Shown here: piece by piece, positions 12,242 to 21,791 of the stretch | How positions within the stretch are numbered: position 1 is the stretch's first letter | How the letters are laid out: each line of letters starts with the position of its first letter | NCBI GenBank assembly: GCA_022414725.1 | Contig: CM039466.1 | Coordinates: forward strand, 19,847,970-19,911,969 | Reading direction: 5' to 3' | Length of the DNA: 64,000 bases | Source of the DNA: Microglena sp. YARC | Taxonomy: Eukaryota > Chlorophyta > Chlorophyceae > Chlamydomonadales > Chlamydomonadaceae | The notes under the pieces: model-generated | The model's input: only the letters and a program-made list of their open reading frames with translations | Told to the model about the DNA's origin: nothing | The model's database searches: none | Translations under genes and position numbers: made by a program

Positions 12242-15200
12242 AGCTTTTTCGACTCCAAATATAACTCTAAGAGGCTACCTAACGAACGAACGAACGAATG
12301 AACGAACGAACGAACGAACGAACGAACGAACGAACGAACGAACGAACTTACTACCCCCCCCCCTAAATAGCTACCCCAAGAGGCTCTAATGCAGCACCAC
12401 CAAAACTCCAAGCTACGTAATTTAGCACTTGGGCTACAAGTAGCACCTTAAATATAATGTATACATAATTTAGCACTTGTTATAATTTATCCATAATTTA
12501 TACATAATTTAGCTCTTAACTTGTTAGAATTTATACATAATTTAGCACTTACTTGTTAGAATTTATGCATAATTTAGCACTTACTTGTTAGAATTTATAC
12601 ATAATTTAGCACTTACTTGTTAGAATTTATACATAATTTAGCACTTAACTTGTTAGAATTTATACATAATTTAGCACTTAACTTGTTAGAATTTATACAT
12701 AATTTAGCACTTGTGCTACAAGTATCACCTTAAATATAAGCCTGGGTGAAGGGCCAAAGGCTGACTTGAACCACCAACCTCGCCACTGCAGGCAATTTGA
12801 CCACAGCCAACAATAGTGGCTTTCCCAGTGTATGTGCTACCTTGGCTTCTATGCATTGTGTGTTCGTGGAAGGGTGTGTGTGTGTGATGCTGGGTGTAAT
12901 AGCGGCTGACTTGAACCACCAACCTCGCCACTGCAGGCAATGTGACCACAGCCAACAATGGTGGCTTTGCCAGCGTACGCTCCGCCTCTTGGGGTGGTTT
13001 CGGAGCCCTTGGACCTGCTATGGGGATTCGCTTAGCGGTGAAGGGAGATGGCCAAACCTACAAGCTGACCTTGAAGGTGAAGCTTTAAATCTTGAATCTA
13101 ATTGTGCTTAGTGCTTGTGCTTGTGCTTAGTGCCAATATTGTGCTTGTGCTTCTGCTTTGTGCCAATATTGCCAATATTGTGCTTGTGCTTATGCGAAGT
13201 GCCAATATTGTGCTTGTGCTTAGTGCTTGTGCTTAGTGCTTGTGCTTTGTGCTTGTCCTTGTGCTTAGTGCTTGTGCTTGTGCTTAGGAATGCCAGTATT
13301 GTACTGGTCCCCAAGATTGTATAAAATCAATGTACCCCCAAGACATACCCCCAATGTACCCCCAAGACATATACATATATATTGGTGAAGCTTTTGACCT
13401 TGAATCTACTTGTGGTTAAGCTGTTGGGGTGGTTTCGGAGCCCTTGGACCGGCTAGGGGGATTCCCTTAGCAATGGAAAAAAGGTAATGATAACGCATGG
13501 TGGGGCGTGGTATTAAGGGAACCCATCGTACGCGAGTAGAGAGCGGTCTTCTACCTCAACTGGACAAGCTACCATTGCGGTTAACAACGACCTGCAACGC
13601 TTAGGGTGACCGTAGGGGGAATCGAACCCCGGACCCTACAGCCTCAAAGCAACTTGATGTACCACTACACCAATTGATTCGCTGAGAGGGGCTCACTTAG
13701 CGGTGAAGGGAGATGGACAAACCTACAAGTTGACAGTGAAGGTGAAGCTTTAGGCCTTGAATCTACTTGTGGTTAAGCTGTTTAGGTGGTTTAGAGCCCA
13801 TGGACTGGCTAGGGGGATTTGCATCGCGGTTAAGGGAGATGGACAAACCTACAAGATGTCGTTGAAGGTGAAGCTTTAGACCTTGAATCTACATGTGGTT
13901 AAGCTGTTGGGGTGGTTTGGAGCCCATGGACCGGCTAGGGGGATTTGAATCGCGGTTAAGGAAGATGGACAAACCTACAAGCTGACCTTGAAAGTGAAGC
14001 TTTAGATCTTGAATCCACTTGTCTTTAAGATGTTGGAGTGGTTTCGGAGCACTTGGTCTGGCCAGGGAGGTTTGTATCGCTGTGAAGGGAGATGGACAAA
14101 CCTACAAGTTGACGGTGAAGGTGCAGCTGAGCGTAGGTAGCTTGCATTGGGGTTTGTTTGGTTTAGGTAGGTTGGTGAGTGGGTGAGTGGGTGAGGGGAG
14201 TGGGGGTGAGTGGGGGTGAGTGGGTGAGTGTGTGTGTGTGTGGGGGGGGGGGGATGTAGTTAGCCTGCATAAGGGTTGTTTAGTTTAGGTGGGTGGGTGG
14301 AGGGGTGGGTGAGTGGGGGGTGGGGTGGGTGAGTGGGTGGGTGGGTGAATATAGGTAGCCTGCATAAGGGCTTGGACAAACTACAAGCTGGCGGTGAAGG
14401 TGGAGCTGTCAATATTGGTTCTACTCATGTTTAGGGATGTCAATATCGTACTGGTCCCCAAGATTATCGGCAATAGATCATACAATATCATACAATATCG
14501 TACTGGTCCCCAAGATTATCGGGCTATATATCACACGATATTGATATATTGTACGATGTATTGATACATTTTACAATATGTTGTTGTATTGTACGATCTA
14601 TTACAATATATAATATGATATATATGATATTGTCGATATATTATACAATATGTATATGATATAACTATATATATTTTGCAGTATATCATATGATATCGTC
14701 AAGATGGAAAGGACGATGGTGAGCAGCCCAGAGTTGTCTGAAAAACATGTAACAGTCGAATTCATTTCGACTCAAAACCATGTAACAATTAAATTCAATT
14801 CATCTCTAGTTCATTTCAACTTTAAAACCATGTGACAATCCAATTCAACTCAACTATTAAAGTTCAATTCAACTCAAAAACCATGAAACAATCAAATTCA
14901 ATATAACTCAAAAACCATGTAACAATCCAGTTCAATTAAACTCAGGTTATGGTGTGATCTCGTCAGGAGGACGATGGCTACGACGGCGTCAACTTCCACC
15001 ATGATTATGTGTATGTTGTTACAGTCCAGGGGTAGACAAATAGGCTAAAGAGGCATGCCCAATAATGAAAGCAGCCTGACTTCAAGGTACCAGTTGAGGC
15101 ATGGATAAAGATTCACATACAGCAGTGTAAATACTTACAATTATTACAATAAAGTTATGTTTTGCTGTTCAGGAGGACGTTGGCTACGACAGCGTCAACT

Positions 15201-17545
15201 TCCAGCATGATTATGTGTATTTTGTTACAGTCCAGGGGTAGACAAATAGCTTAAAGGGACTTGCCCAATAATGAAAGCAGCATGACTTCAAAGCACCAGG
15301 TGAGGCATGGATAGAGATTGCCATTCAGCGGTGCTAATTCTTACACTTAATCTAATACATTTATGTTTTGCTGTGCAGGAGGACGATGGCTACGACGGCG
15401 TCAACTTCCAGCATGACTTTAAAGCCCCTGTCGGGGGATGGAATGAGATTGACCTAGCATTGCATGATTTCAAACCAAACTTCCGAGGCCGCATGGTGGA
15501 GGGGAGGTAAGAAGGGAGGGGGAAAGTAAGAGTAAAATGAGGAAAGGAACGGAGCATGCCATGGTGACGCTTGCGGTTGAGGAAAATATTTCAAAGCACA
15601 TGTTGGGGGATTGAATGAGATTGACCTACCATTGCACGATGTTAAACCAAACTTCCTAGGCTGCATGGTGGAAGGGCGGTAAGGAGCAGGAATGCTTCGC
15701 TGCGCTGTTGATGTATTCCTATGTGTGTCAAACCTAAGGAGACGAATACTGGGCCGCTTTGGTGGAAAAAAACTTTGAACCCCTCTAACTTGTGTACAAC
15801 TTTATTTTTTGCTCATTTTTTTTTTTTAGTTTGAGGATAGGCTCTATCCAAAGCGAAGGTGCGGTACAGCAGCTTTTTTACTGCCTTCCCCTCGGGCCCC
15901 ACTATAAATGATTGGTGTTCTTGATGGTGATCTTGATGATGATGATAATGATAATGATGATGATTACATTTGTCCTGGTTCCCAACTGCGCTCCAAATGT
16001 GCCCGCAGCTTGACTGAGTTAAGGGGGGCTTATGAACATCATGCACAAAAAATGAAAGAAGATAAATTATCTGTGCCAATCTGTCTGATAGTTTTGCTGA
16101 AGACAGCGAGCTGCCTGAAGGCTGGAGCCACCTAGCTAAGTATCTGTTCTAGTACCAATCAGAATCAAACAGAAAAACATAAATAAACAGAAGCAAGCAG
16201 AAACAAACAGAAACAAACAGAAAAAAGCAGAAACAAACAGAATCAAACAAAAACAAACAGAATGAAACAAAAACAAACAGAACCAAACAGAATCAAACAA
16301 AGCCAAAAATAACCAAACAGAACCAAACAGAATCAAATAGAACCAAACAGAATCAAATAGAACCAAACAGAACCAAACAGAATCAAAAATAACCAAACAG
16401 GACCAAGCAGAAACAAACAGAAACAAACAGAATCAAACAGAACCAAACAGAATGAAACAAAACCAAGCATAACCAAACAGTACCAAGCAGAACCAAACAG
16501 AACCAAACATAATCAAACAGAACCAAACAGAATCAAACAGAAACAAAAAGAACCAAACAGAATCAAACAGAGCCAAACATAATCAAACAGAACCAAACAG
16601 AACCAAACAGAACCAAACAGAATCAAACAGAAACAAAAAGAACCAAACAGAATCAAACAGAACCTCTCCAGACCCCTCACCCTCCTCACTCTCCCCCTGT
16701 CATCCTCAACCCAAGCCCACCCAACCACCCTTTCATTTATCCAGACCCCCAGTTGACGGTTCTAGGGTGCGCCAGGTTGGCATCATGCTGAGCAAGTTCT
16801 CGGATACTGGGGGGCTCACTCAGGGCTTCAATACTGGTGAGTGCTGGTAGCATTAATATATATAGCCCACCCAACCACCCTATACACTCAACACACCCAA
16901 CGCACTCAACACACCCAGCACACCCAACACACCCAACACACCCAACACACCCAACACACCTAACACACCCAACACACCCAACACACAAACCTCACCAAGG
17001 GTAATTCAGGCTCCTACTTGGTTGCAAAACGTCATGGACATTTCTGCGTAGCTACCAGCAGCAGCTTCTAAGCAGCTGCCCTGACTTACTACACAGCCAA
17101 ACCTGTAGCAACATACCGCATTTGGAAGCTATCTGAATCGGCTTTCCAGTACTATAAATCTTGGGGCTGAGCTCAGGGGCTGGATCAGGAATCTGCCTAG
17201 AAGCTGCTGCTTGTAGCCAAAAATAAAAGCTATGCTAACACACGCTTGCACACAACTAGGGGTCGGCTATATTATATACTATTTTTTAATAGATGATATT
17301 ATATAATATTATATAATATTATATTATATAGTCAGACGAGCCGTCTCAGCATAATTTCGAATTTATTTGAAAAACTATTATTATTGTGACACAATAATAA
17401 TAATATTAGGTCATATAATTTTTCCAAATACTATTCTTAGTTGCCGTTCCCTACACACAACTGAGCCCTTACGCCCCCTTGCATGTGATTATTGGCTGCA
17501 GGGCCCTTCCGATTGGCGCTTCGCTCCATCAGAGCCTTCCGGTAG
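7204..17545 (+). CDS. CIA30-domain protein, six exons
   Basis: Exons I can join in phase: 7204-7367, 10568 to about 10849, 12937-13076, 15379-15506, 16745-16836, 17502-17545 (TAG). Exon 1 encodes a helical N-terminus ([17 protein letters not shown]). Exon 2 gives [16 protein letters not shown], then [15 protein letters not shown], the signature of the CIA30 fold (complex I intermediate-associated protein 30). Exon 3 adds [20 protein letters not shown], exon 4 [20 protein letters not shown] and FRGRMVEGR, exon 5 [19 protein letters not shown], and exon 6 [13 protein letters not shown] before the stop. Junctions are GT-AG. Phases fit except the exon 2 donor, where copy 1 of a local repeat ends one base out of phase while a downstream copy ends in phase at 11233. 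Predicted length is about 280 aa. CIA30 proteins act in complex I assembly or as sugar-binding-like folds; the exact role here is unknown. Confidence 0.8.
7400..7720. repeat. TG-rich microsatellite in CIA30 intron 1
   Basis: Interrupted (TG)n tracts near 7420-7500 and 7578-7596 and a (TTTTG)n stretch near 7680-7700, directly after exon 1. Confidence 0.8.
7818..7996. repeat. (GGAT)n microsatellite, about 45 units
   Basis: An uninterrupted GGAT tract of about 179 bp in intron 1 of the CIA30 gene. The open frames across it (Trp-Met-Asp-Gly on plus, Ile-His-Pro-Ser on minus) are trivial products of the repeat. Confidence 0.97.
7997..8339. other. Intron 1 unique segment with a dispersed repeat fragment
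   Basis: 8085-8143 matches the dispersed phrase GCCTAGAAGCTGCTGCTTG also found at 17190-17218 and, diverged, at 58525-58555. 8188-8225 is an (AAAT)n-like run. No exon seen. Confidence 0.5.
8340..8865. repeat. Satellite D, about 7 units of 75 bp
   Basis: Units contain AAAATCGAACTTGTCCTATT, GGACCCCCAAGCTGGTATGT and one or two AGGTTAGGACCCCC blocks. It lies in CIA30 intron 1 and is not coding. Confidence 0.88.
8866..9560. repeat. CAGACCTAGACACACAC minisatellite
   Basis: About 30 variable units joining AGACCTA(G/A)AC with (AC)n, followed by plain CA repeat. In CIA30 intron 1. Confidence 0.9.
9583..10387 (+). pseudogene. Three decayed upstream copies of CIA30 exon 2 start
   Basis: 9583-9668, 9747-9846 and 10288-10387 each repeat the first part of the exon at 10568, including the CAG acceptor and the codons for [17 protein letters not shown]. 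Stubs of 13 bp occur at 10038-10050 and 10515-10527. The first copy lacks about 14 bp and is frameshifted; the others keep the frame to GCAAGC, where each breaks into CA/C-rich microsatellite without a donor site. If spliced they would end in repeat sequence, so I treat them as pseudo-exons. Confidence 0.8.
9845..10270. repeat. CA and poly(C) microsatellite between exon copies
   Basis: Contains C-runs near 9879-9912 and 9921-9937 and long CACACA/CGCACG tracts. The same junction sequence (GCAAGC then CA/C) occurs at each exon copy. Confidence 0.9.
10388..10560. repeat. (CCCACA)n microsatellite
   Basis: About 12 CCCACA hexamers at 10436-10510, flanked by poly(C)/CA sequence, between exon copy 3 and the likely functional exon 2. 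Confidence 0.9.
10748..11240 (+). repeat. Three tandem copies of the DGVMGG-coding segment of CIA30
   Basis: Copies at 10748-10884, 10929-11066 and 11128-11240 repeat GGGCAGCATGGA..ATGGTG, the VMGGM coding stretch and GTGAAAAGGCAGC. Copy 1 continues the open frame from exon 2 but ends TTTTTTAG|GT, phase 2. Copy 2 has lost its donor (CAGAT). Copy 3 ends TTTTCAG|GT, phase 1, which is the phase exon 3 needs, and has a possible acceptor ATAG at 11148. Either copy 1 carries a 1-base homopolymer error or copy 3 supplies the donor. Confidence 0.8.
11295..11350. repeat. (CAT)n microsatellite
   Basis: About 16 trinucleotides in CIA30 intron 2, followed by a C-rich tract (11358-11403). Confidence 0.95.
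11405..11605. repeat. Dispersed repeat, 200-bp family, copy 1
   Basis: Aligns with 18575-18780 over its whole length. Shared blocks include TTGTCCGACCG, ATTGAAGCCTGACACGT, CTTCGGTCAGCTCCA, GTTGCCAACACACTC and CCGCGTCGCTTGCGACGCTG. No terminal repeats or target duplication are clear, so the class is unknown. Confidence 0.75.
11606..11944. other. CIA30 intron 2, no feature seen
   Basis: Non-repetitive, AT-richer DNA with short direct repeats (TTGTAGTTTG near 11648-11665). No exon or RNA gene recognised. Confidence 0.5.
11945..12355. repeat. (CTAA)n and (GAAC)n tetranucleotide arrays
   Basis: Three CTAA blocks (11948-12085, 12129-12150, 12198-12240) and one GAAC block (12283-12347), separated by a partly repeated unique phrase containing CAGCTTTTT-GACC/CTCC and CCAAATATAA. 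Confidence 0.92.
12425..12740. repeat. 31-33 bp AT-rich minisatellite
   Basis: About 8 units of ATACATAATTTAGCACTT plus ACTTGTTAGAATTT, in CIA30 intron 2. Confidence 0.9.
12755..12850 (+). pseudogene. Decayed upstream copy of the CIA30 exon 3 start
   Basis: GCTGACTTGAACCACCAACC and the CTGCAG acceptor are repeated from 12905-12936. The exon start then diverges (ACAGCCAACAATAGTGGCTT here against ..AATGGTGGCTT in exon 3), and the frame soon fails. Confidence 0.75.
13095..13290. repeat. (GTGCTT)n hexamer array
   Basis: Irregular GTGCTT / AGTGCCAATATT words immediately after exon 3. Confidence 0.9.
13384..14130 (+). repeat. Decayed tandem copies of the CIA30 exon 3 end, about 125 bp each
   Basis: Four to five units repeat GGTGGTTTCGGAGCCCTTGG, GAAGGGAGATGGACAAACC and GGTGAAGCTTTAGACCTTG, which correspond to the 3' half of exon 3 and its donor region. 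One unit is interrupted by the SINE at 13477-13689. Frames are broken, so these are pseudo-exons in intron 3. A last fragment lies near 14370-14410. Confidence 0.8.
13477..13689 (-). mobile_element. tRNA-derived SINE (family S1)
   Basis: On the minus strand it starts near CAGCGAATCAATTGGTGTAG, has an A-box-like TGGTGTAGTGGTA and a perfect B-box GGTTCGATTCC, a body with GGTTCCCTTAATACCACGC, and ends GTTATCATTACCTTTTTT, a T-run like a Pol III terminator. The same family occurs at 51739-51952 (plus) with a perfect target duplication. It interrupts one of the exon 3 copies. Confidence 0.82.
14150..14360. repeat. GTGAGTGGG / GTGGGTGGG low-complexity tract
   Basis: G-rich direct repeats including a run of about 10 G near 14243. 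Intron 3. Confidence 0.9.
14430..14700. repeat. AT-rich palindromic tract, possible MITE remnant
   Basis: Starts TAGGGATGTCAATATCG, followed by ATATGATAT / ATATTG words with many short palindromes. A second fragment of the same start (GTACTGGTCCCCAAGATT) is at 13286-13313 and again at 14502. The TAGGGA start resembles hAT-type termini, but I find no matching 3' end. Confidence 0.4.
14710..14945. repeat. AAAACCATGTAACAATTCAA repeats
   Basis: Five irregular copies of AAACCATG(T/A)(A/G)ACAAT followed by TTCAATTCAACTC words. The same phrase is part of the 2630-2850 repeat and of 49860-49890. Confidence 0.75.
14966..15378 (+). pseudogene. Two tandem decayed copies of CIA30 exon 4, each split by a MITE end
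   Basis: Copies begin at about 14966 and 15172 with AGGAGGACG.TGGCTACGAC and the acceptor, run about 40 bp into exon 4, are interrupted by the start of the 44-bp-TIR MITE (ACAGTCCAGGGGTAGACAAA), and resume with an exon-like CATGACTTCAAAGCACCAGG. The unit is about 205 bp. The intact exon follows at 15379. Confidence 0.78.
15590..15682 (+). pseudogene. Decayed downstream copy of CIA30 exon 4
   Basis: Repeats the second half of exon 4 and its donor: AATGAGATTGACCTACCATT, then a CCAAACTTCCTAGGCTGC stretch, then GGGCGGTAAGG. Missense changes and a lost 5' part mark it as a pseudo-exon. Confidence 0.75.
15683..16140. other. CIA30 intron 4, unique part
   Basis: No exon supported. Contains a T-run (15818-15828) and a (GAT/AAT)n stretch near 15935-15964. 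Confidence 0.5.
16150..16665. repeat. 10-bp satellite AAYMAAACAG, about 50 units
   Basis: Over 500 bp of AACCAAACAG, AATCAAACAG and AAACAAACAG decamers with nearly perfect 10-bp phase, in CIA30 intron 4. Ten bp is close to one DNA helical turn. Confidence 0.95.
16880..16990. repeat. (CAACACACC)n minisatellite
   Basis: About 11 units of ACACACCCA(A/G)C in CIA30 intron 5. Confidence 0.9.
17050..17218. mobile_element. MITE-like element with about 30-bp inverted ends
   Basis: The left end AGCTACCAGCAGCAGCTTCT is an imperfect inverted copy of the right end AGAAGCTGCTGCTTGTAGCC. Right-end copies also occur near 8115-8143 and 58525-58555. No clear target duplication. It lies in CIA30 intron 5. Confidence 0.6.
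17258..17453. mobile_element. hAT-type MITE (family H1) with 8-bp target duplication
   Basis: Ends are TAGGGGTCGGC and GCCGTTCCCTA (inverted). The flanks are the perfect 8-bp duplication CACACAAC (17250-17257 and 17454-17461). The interior is AT-rich and noncoding. Eight-bp duplication and TAGGG.TCGGC ends fit the hAT superfamily. A second copy is at 52053-52237. The element sits just upstream of the last CIA30 exon. Confidence 0.88.
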
Positions 17546-18240
17546 TGAACACTGCGGGGCTTTTTTTCGCCACCAATAGCGATCGCTACCTGGGACACCA
17601 GTTGTGACGTTGGAAAGACGTCTTTACTTGGAATAAAGTATCAGGAGGGAAAGGACTTGAACCTCTCTATTTTCTGGCCTTAGAGAGCGTCGGTGACGGA
17701 TCGTTATCTGTCACACCAGTCTGTATTTCTCTCACGTCGACTGTAATGTCGAGTTGACACCCCCAAATCTTCAACTGTGCAAGCACCGTTAGCATGTTGG
17801 TTTCGTTATAAATGGAGTGATTTTTTCTATAAGGCAGCAATCCCCCCCCCCCCCCCCCTGCCCCCCTCTAACTTTAAAGGATTCAATCGTTTTTTCTACT
17901 GGACCAGACTGGGCCCAAAAAATAAATACCGTAAGACCAGATTCTTCATCCTCTCAAAATATATGGGCGTGAGGTCAGACACTTTTTTTTGCCCCCCACT
18001 AGATTGTAACTAAGAAAATCTAGACAGCCCATCAATCAAGCTGGAATTGAGTGGAGCTGAGTGGAGCAAAAAAAAGAGGAGTAAAAGAAAGTGATTTTGA
18101 TTGATGGCTTGTCGCTTGATCATGTCTCTTGCTGACAGGATACGGGTTTCCGAAACCCTGAAGTGAACAGAACATATAGAAGCACTGATGCTGCAGCAGC
18201 ATTAATTGAGCCTTGAAGTCCCAAACACATTTCGCGCTCA
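17546..18240. other. Intergenic region between the CIA30 and LysM genes
   Basis: Contains the CIA30 3' flank, a C-run of about 18 near 17841-17859 and unique sequence up to the LysM ATG. No further gene seen. Confidence 0.5.
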
Positions 18241-21200
18241 ATGGTGACTACACATCCAGCTTTCGTCGCACTGTTTCTCTGCGCTGTCTTTTCGGCGCCG
18301 CTGCACGCGTCAGCGAACTGCCCCGACGCAGGTATCCGCTGCCGAATCCCAGTTCAGAACACTGGAAGCACGGTGAGGCTCCCCCCCCCCCCCCCCCCCC
18401 CCCCCTTTATCGAAGTTGTGCTGCCCTATTACTGAATCCTGGCCCAATAACACATTCTTGGGTGTCATATCGGCTTAGCGATGTTTACGCTACCCTTTTG
18501 TACCCAGTTTGCAACATTTATACCTCGCCGTTTGCTCGGGCCAGTCAAGTAGCGATTGATTTTTGGCGGAGCTCCCTCTTCAAGGGGGCGGGAGCCCCCA
18601 TGTTCACCCATTTGTCCGTTTGTCCGACCGGAAAAAAATTGAAGCCTGACACGTCAACCAACGGTCGCGTAACTAACTCGCTTCGGTCAGCTCCATCGTT
18701 CCCACCTTTCGTTCCGTTGCCAACACACTCCGCCAATTTTCCGCGTCGCTTGCGACGCTGCATAGGACCTGTTTTGAACTTATGAGGAGGGAGAACATTT
18801 TGTTCGCATGAACGTTGTAGATATCCCGAGAGGGTGTTTTTTCTGGTACTGGAAAAGGTTTGCCCGGGTTACAATAAGACACATGTTCATATTAATTTGT
18901 GGTGGCAACCTCAGGGAACTACCATTTGTCAAATTGATCAGCGCGTAAAGCGCACAGACGAGAAATTTGTCAGCGCTTTGTAGTGCAAAAAGCGCAAAAG
19001 CTGCGCGCTGCGCTGACAGGGGGTTGAAAAATCTGCGCGAAACGCGCAGTGGGGCTCAAAAAGCGTGCGCGAAATCGCGCTGCCGCGCGCGCTTTGTAGT
19101 ACCCTGGCGACAACCTCAGGGAACCTGATGCAAGTGATCCGCTGCCAATTTTGACTAACACATTTTATAGCGAATCGGGTATTGTTCAGAGATTTCGAAC
19201 TAAATGTGCTTCTTCCAAAACCGATTAGTATATGAAAAGTAGAGAATTCTGGTTTGAAGTTTTAAGATTAATGAGTAAGAGCAAATTCTGGACGTCAACT
19301 TACCTTAGTATGCATGTCACAGTCCAGGGGTAGGCCAAATAGGCTAAAGGGACTTGCCCAACTGTATAGGAAGGGCTTAAAAAGAAAAAGCACTGATGAA
19401 CTGAACCTTAAACAATCGTTTAACCGACGGGGGCCCTGAGTTCGTGCTACAGTGATCATTTAATTATACAATATAGCACGAAGTCAGGTCCACGTTTACA
19501 CAAATGTTGGTTGGGATTCACTTCACCAATTTGTTTTTCGTTGTATCCCCTCCTATTTTCAAGGTTGGGCGAGTCCCGTCAGCCTATTAGGCCACCCCTG
19601 GACTGTACCAGGTAACAAAAAGGACATCAGTTACTACCGTACTTCATCCAATGCAGGTGTCCAGCAGCGGGTGTGAAGGCGGTGGCGACGTTACTGGGAC
19701 GGTTGATGGAGCAGGCCCTTCTGGCAGCGTGTCTATCAACGGCAAGTGTTTCAACTCCTTCACCAGTGCTGAGAACACAGAATATGTCGTCGTTGGATCT
19801 ATCACTATCGGGCAGTGCTACAACGCATTCCTAGGCGGTTGCCAGCCAGACAATTGCGACGGTGAGGCCTGAACCCTATGGTATTGGCATTCGTTTGTCC
19901 TTTTATAATGCTGCAGTGTAGACATGATATGGATTTGGTACACAAACAACAATCGGGTACCGGTATTACTAAATACAAACTGGAGTACAAGAAATATAAA
20001 ACAACAATATTACTAAATACAAACTGGAGTACAAGAAATATAAAACAACAATATTACTAAATACAAACTGGAATACAAGAAATATAAAACAACAAACAAT
20101 TACTAAAAAAACTGGAGTACAGGAAATATAAAACGGCAATCAGAAAATAGTGAAGTCCTGCTTTGAAACATCTTCCAATCGGATGCATGAGAGATGGGGC
20201 CAGTTTATGTTCCAAGGCCTGCAGTGCCGCTCGCACGCCAAAACCATTTGCGGTTGGTGTGTACGGTATGCATATGGCTATCGCTTGAAGTCTACTTTGA
20301 AGACACATGTGCAAGTCTTGAAATGGACTATACAAATAGACTCTGGCCCTTTACATAAAATCACAGACGATCAAACTCAAATTCAATTGTAGCAAAAAAA
20401 AAACGCATGGAGGGACGTGGTGTTAAGGGGACCCTCCAGTACGCCGCAGCTAGGGAAAGCTACCATGGCAGATATAGGAAGTGTCACCCTCCAGGCGGTA
20501 GCTAGGGATTCCTTCATGCGACGTGTTGCAAGAACACTGGTGCAGGAGGCAATAGATTCTCTGTGCAGCTTATGGTTGAGTTTGTCTACATGCTCGCGAC
20601 TGATACCTAAAGTGGAGAGATTGGTAATAGTTGTGGTGGGTATGGTACCAGTTGTACCTATGTTGAAGACTAGATAGTGGACAAGGAATGTCTGTTAATA
20701 TACATCCCTTTGAAAACAGGGTGGGCGCATCCACGGCCAGGTTATGGCTGGCTCCATCCTGTGCTTTGAGACAGAGAGGGCACAGGTCATCAGAGGGGGG
20801 CCTAGTGCTGGCACCGTAGGGGCGTTTGTATCTGTAAGCCAGCTTTCTGGTCCAAAGTCGTCCCCACCTAGCTTAGTGGATTTGTATTTTTTGCCACCAT
20901 CTGATGTTGGTTGATTGCCAGAAGCGATTGTTGGCTTGGGGGAGGAGGAGGGGTTGGCTTGTTCCCACATAGATGAGTAGACGCCTGTGGTGTTGGGCTG
21001 CCCGGTGTGCATGTGGGTGGGAAGGTTAGCCTGGATTCCCTTGGTGAGAATGTTGGCCGGGTGCCGGGGGGCCTGATCCCGTTTTGGGATCTGGGGGGCT
21101 CGAGAGACGGCCAATGCATGTGAAGGTGGGCTTGTTCCCCGATCCTGACTGGTCCGATCACGTTATCTGCATTCGCTGCCTCTTTGGCGAGCTTGTATAC

Positions 21201-21756
21201 TGCATCATTTCCTTCGATACCTGAGTGAGAGCGGACCTTCAGAAATCGCGTGGTGGCAGCAGCGTTGTGCCGCGGAATAATGTGGATGGCGATGTCTTGC
21301 AAGAGGTCGCGATACTTGTTCACCCGAGTCCGGTAGTGATGGTAAATGTGCAGGTTGATAAGCTGCAGGGAGCAAAGGCTATCGGAGTAGATGGCGAGGT
21401 CCTCCTTTGTGTCGGTGTGTGCGAGTGCCTGCTGAATTGCCACGAGCTCAGCGCGGTTTATGTCCGCGGCGATGCCCTGTCCGGCGGGGTCTATGCAAAG
21501 TCATTTCCCGTCCCTAGAGGAGTAGACCCCGGTCCCTGGGCGCAGGATGCCATGCTTGATTGTCTGTGCTGGTACTGCCATCTGTGTACAGGGCGAGACC
21601 TGGTGTTTGCAGAATGGCATGCGTGCATGTATGGGAGCATTGGGGGTGTTATGGGTGTGGGGTCTATCTGCACGGGGGTGGGTTGTTGTGCCCAGGTCTT
21701 TAGGAGGGAGCTAAGTGCCTTGGGCAGGTGGGTGGTATGTAGGAAGGTCCAAGGAA

Positions 21757-21791
<35 letters not shown>

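Noticed and set aside
13477..13689. Possible true tRNA gene on the minus strand
   Set aside because: A and B boxes are present but no acceptor stem closes, and the body and T-rich tail match other SINE copies.
17010..17067. Alternative last CIA30 exon (acceptor at 17009, [11 protein letters not shown])
   Set aside because: The phase fits but the peptide does not resemble the CIA30 C-terminus; 17502-17545 ([13 protein letters not shown]) does.
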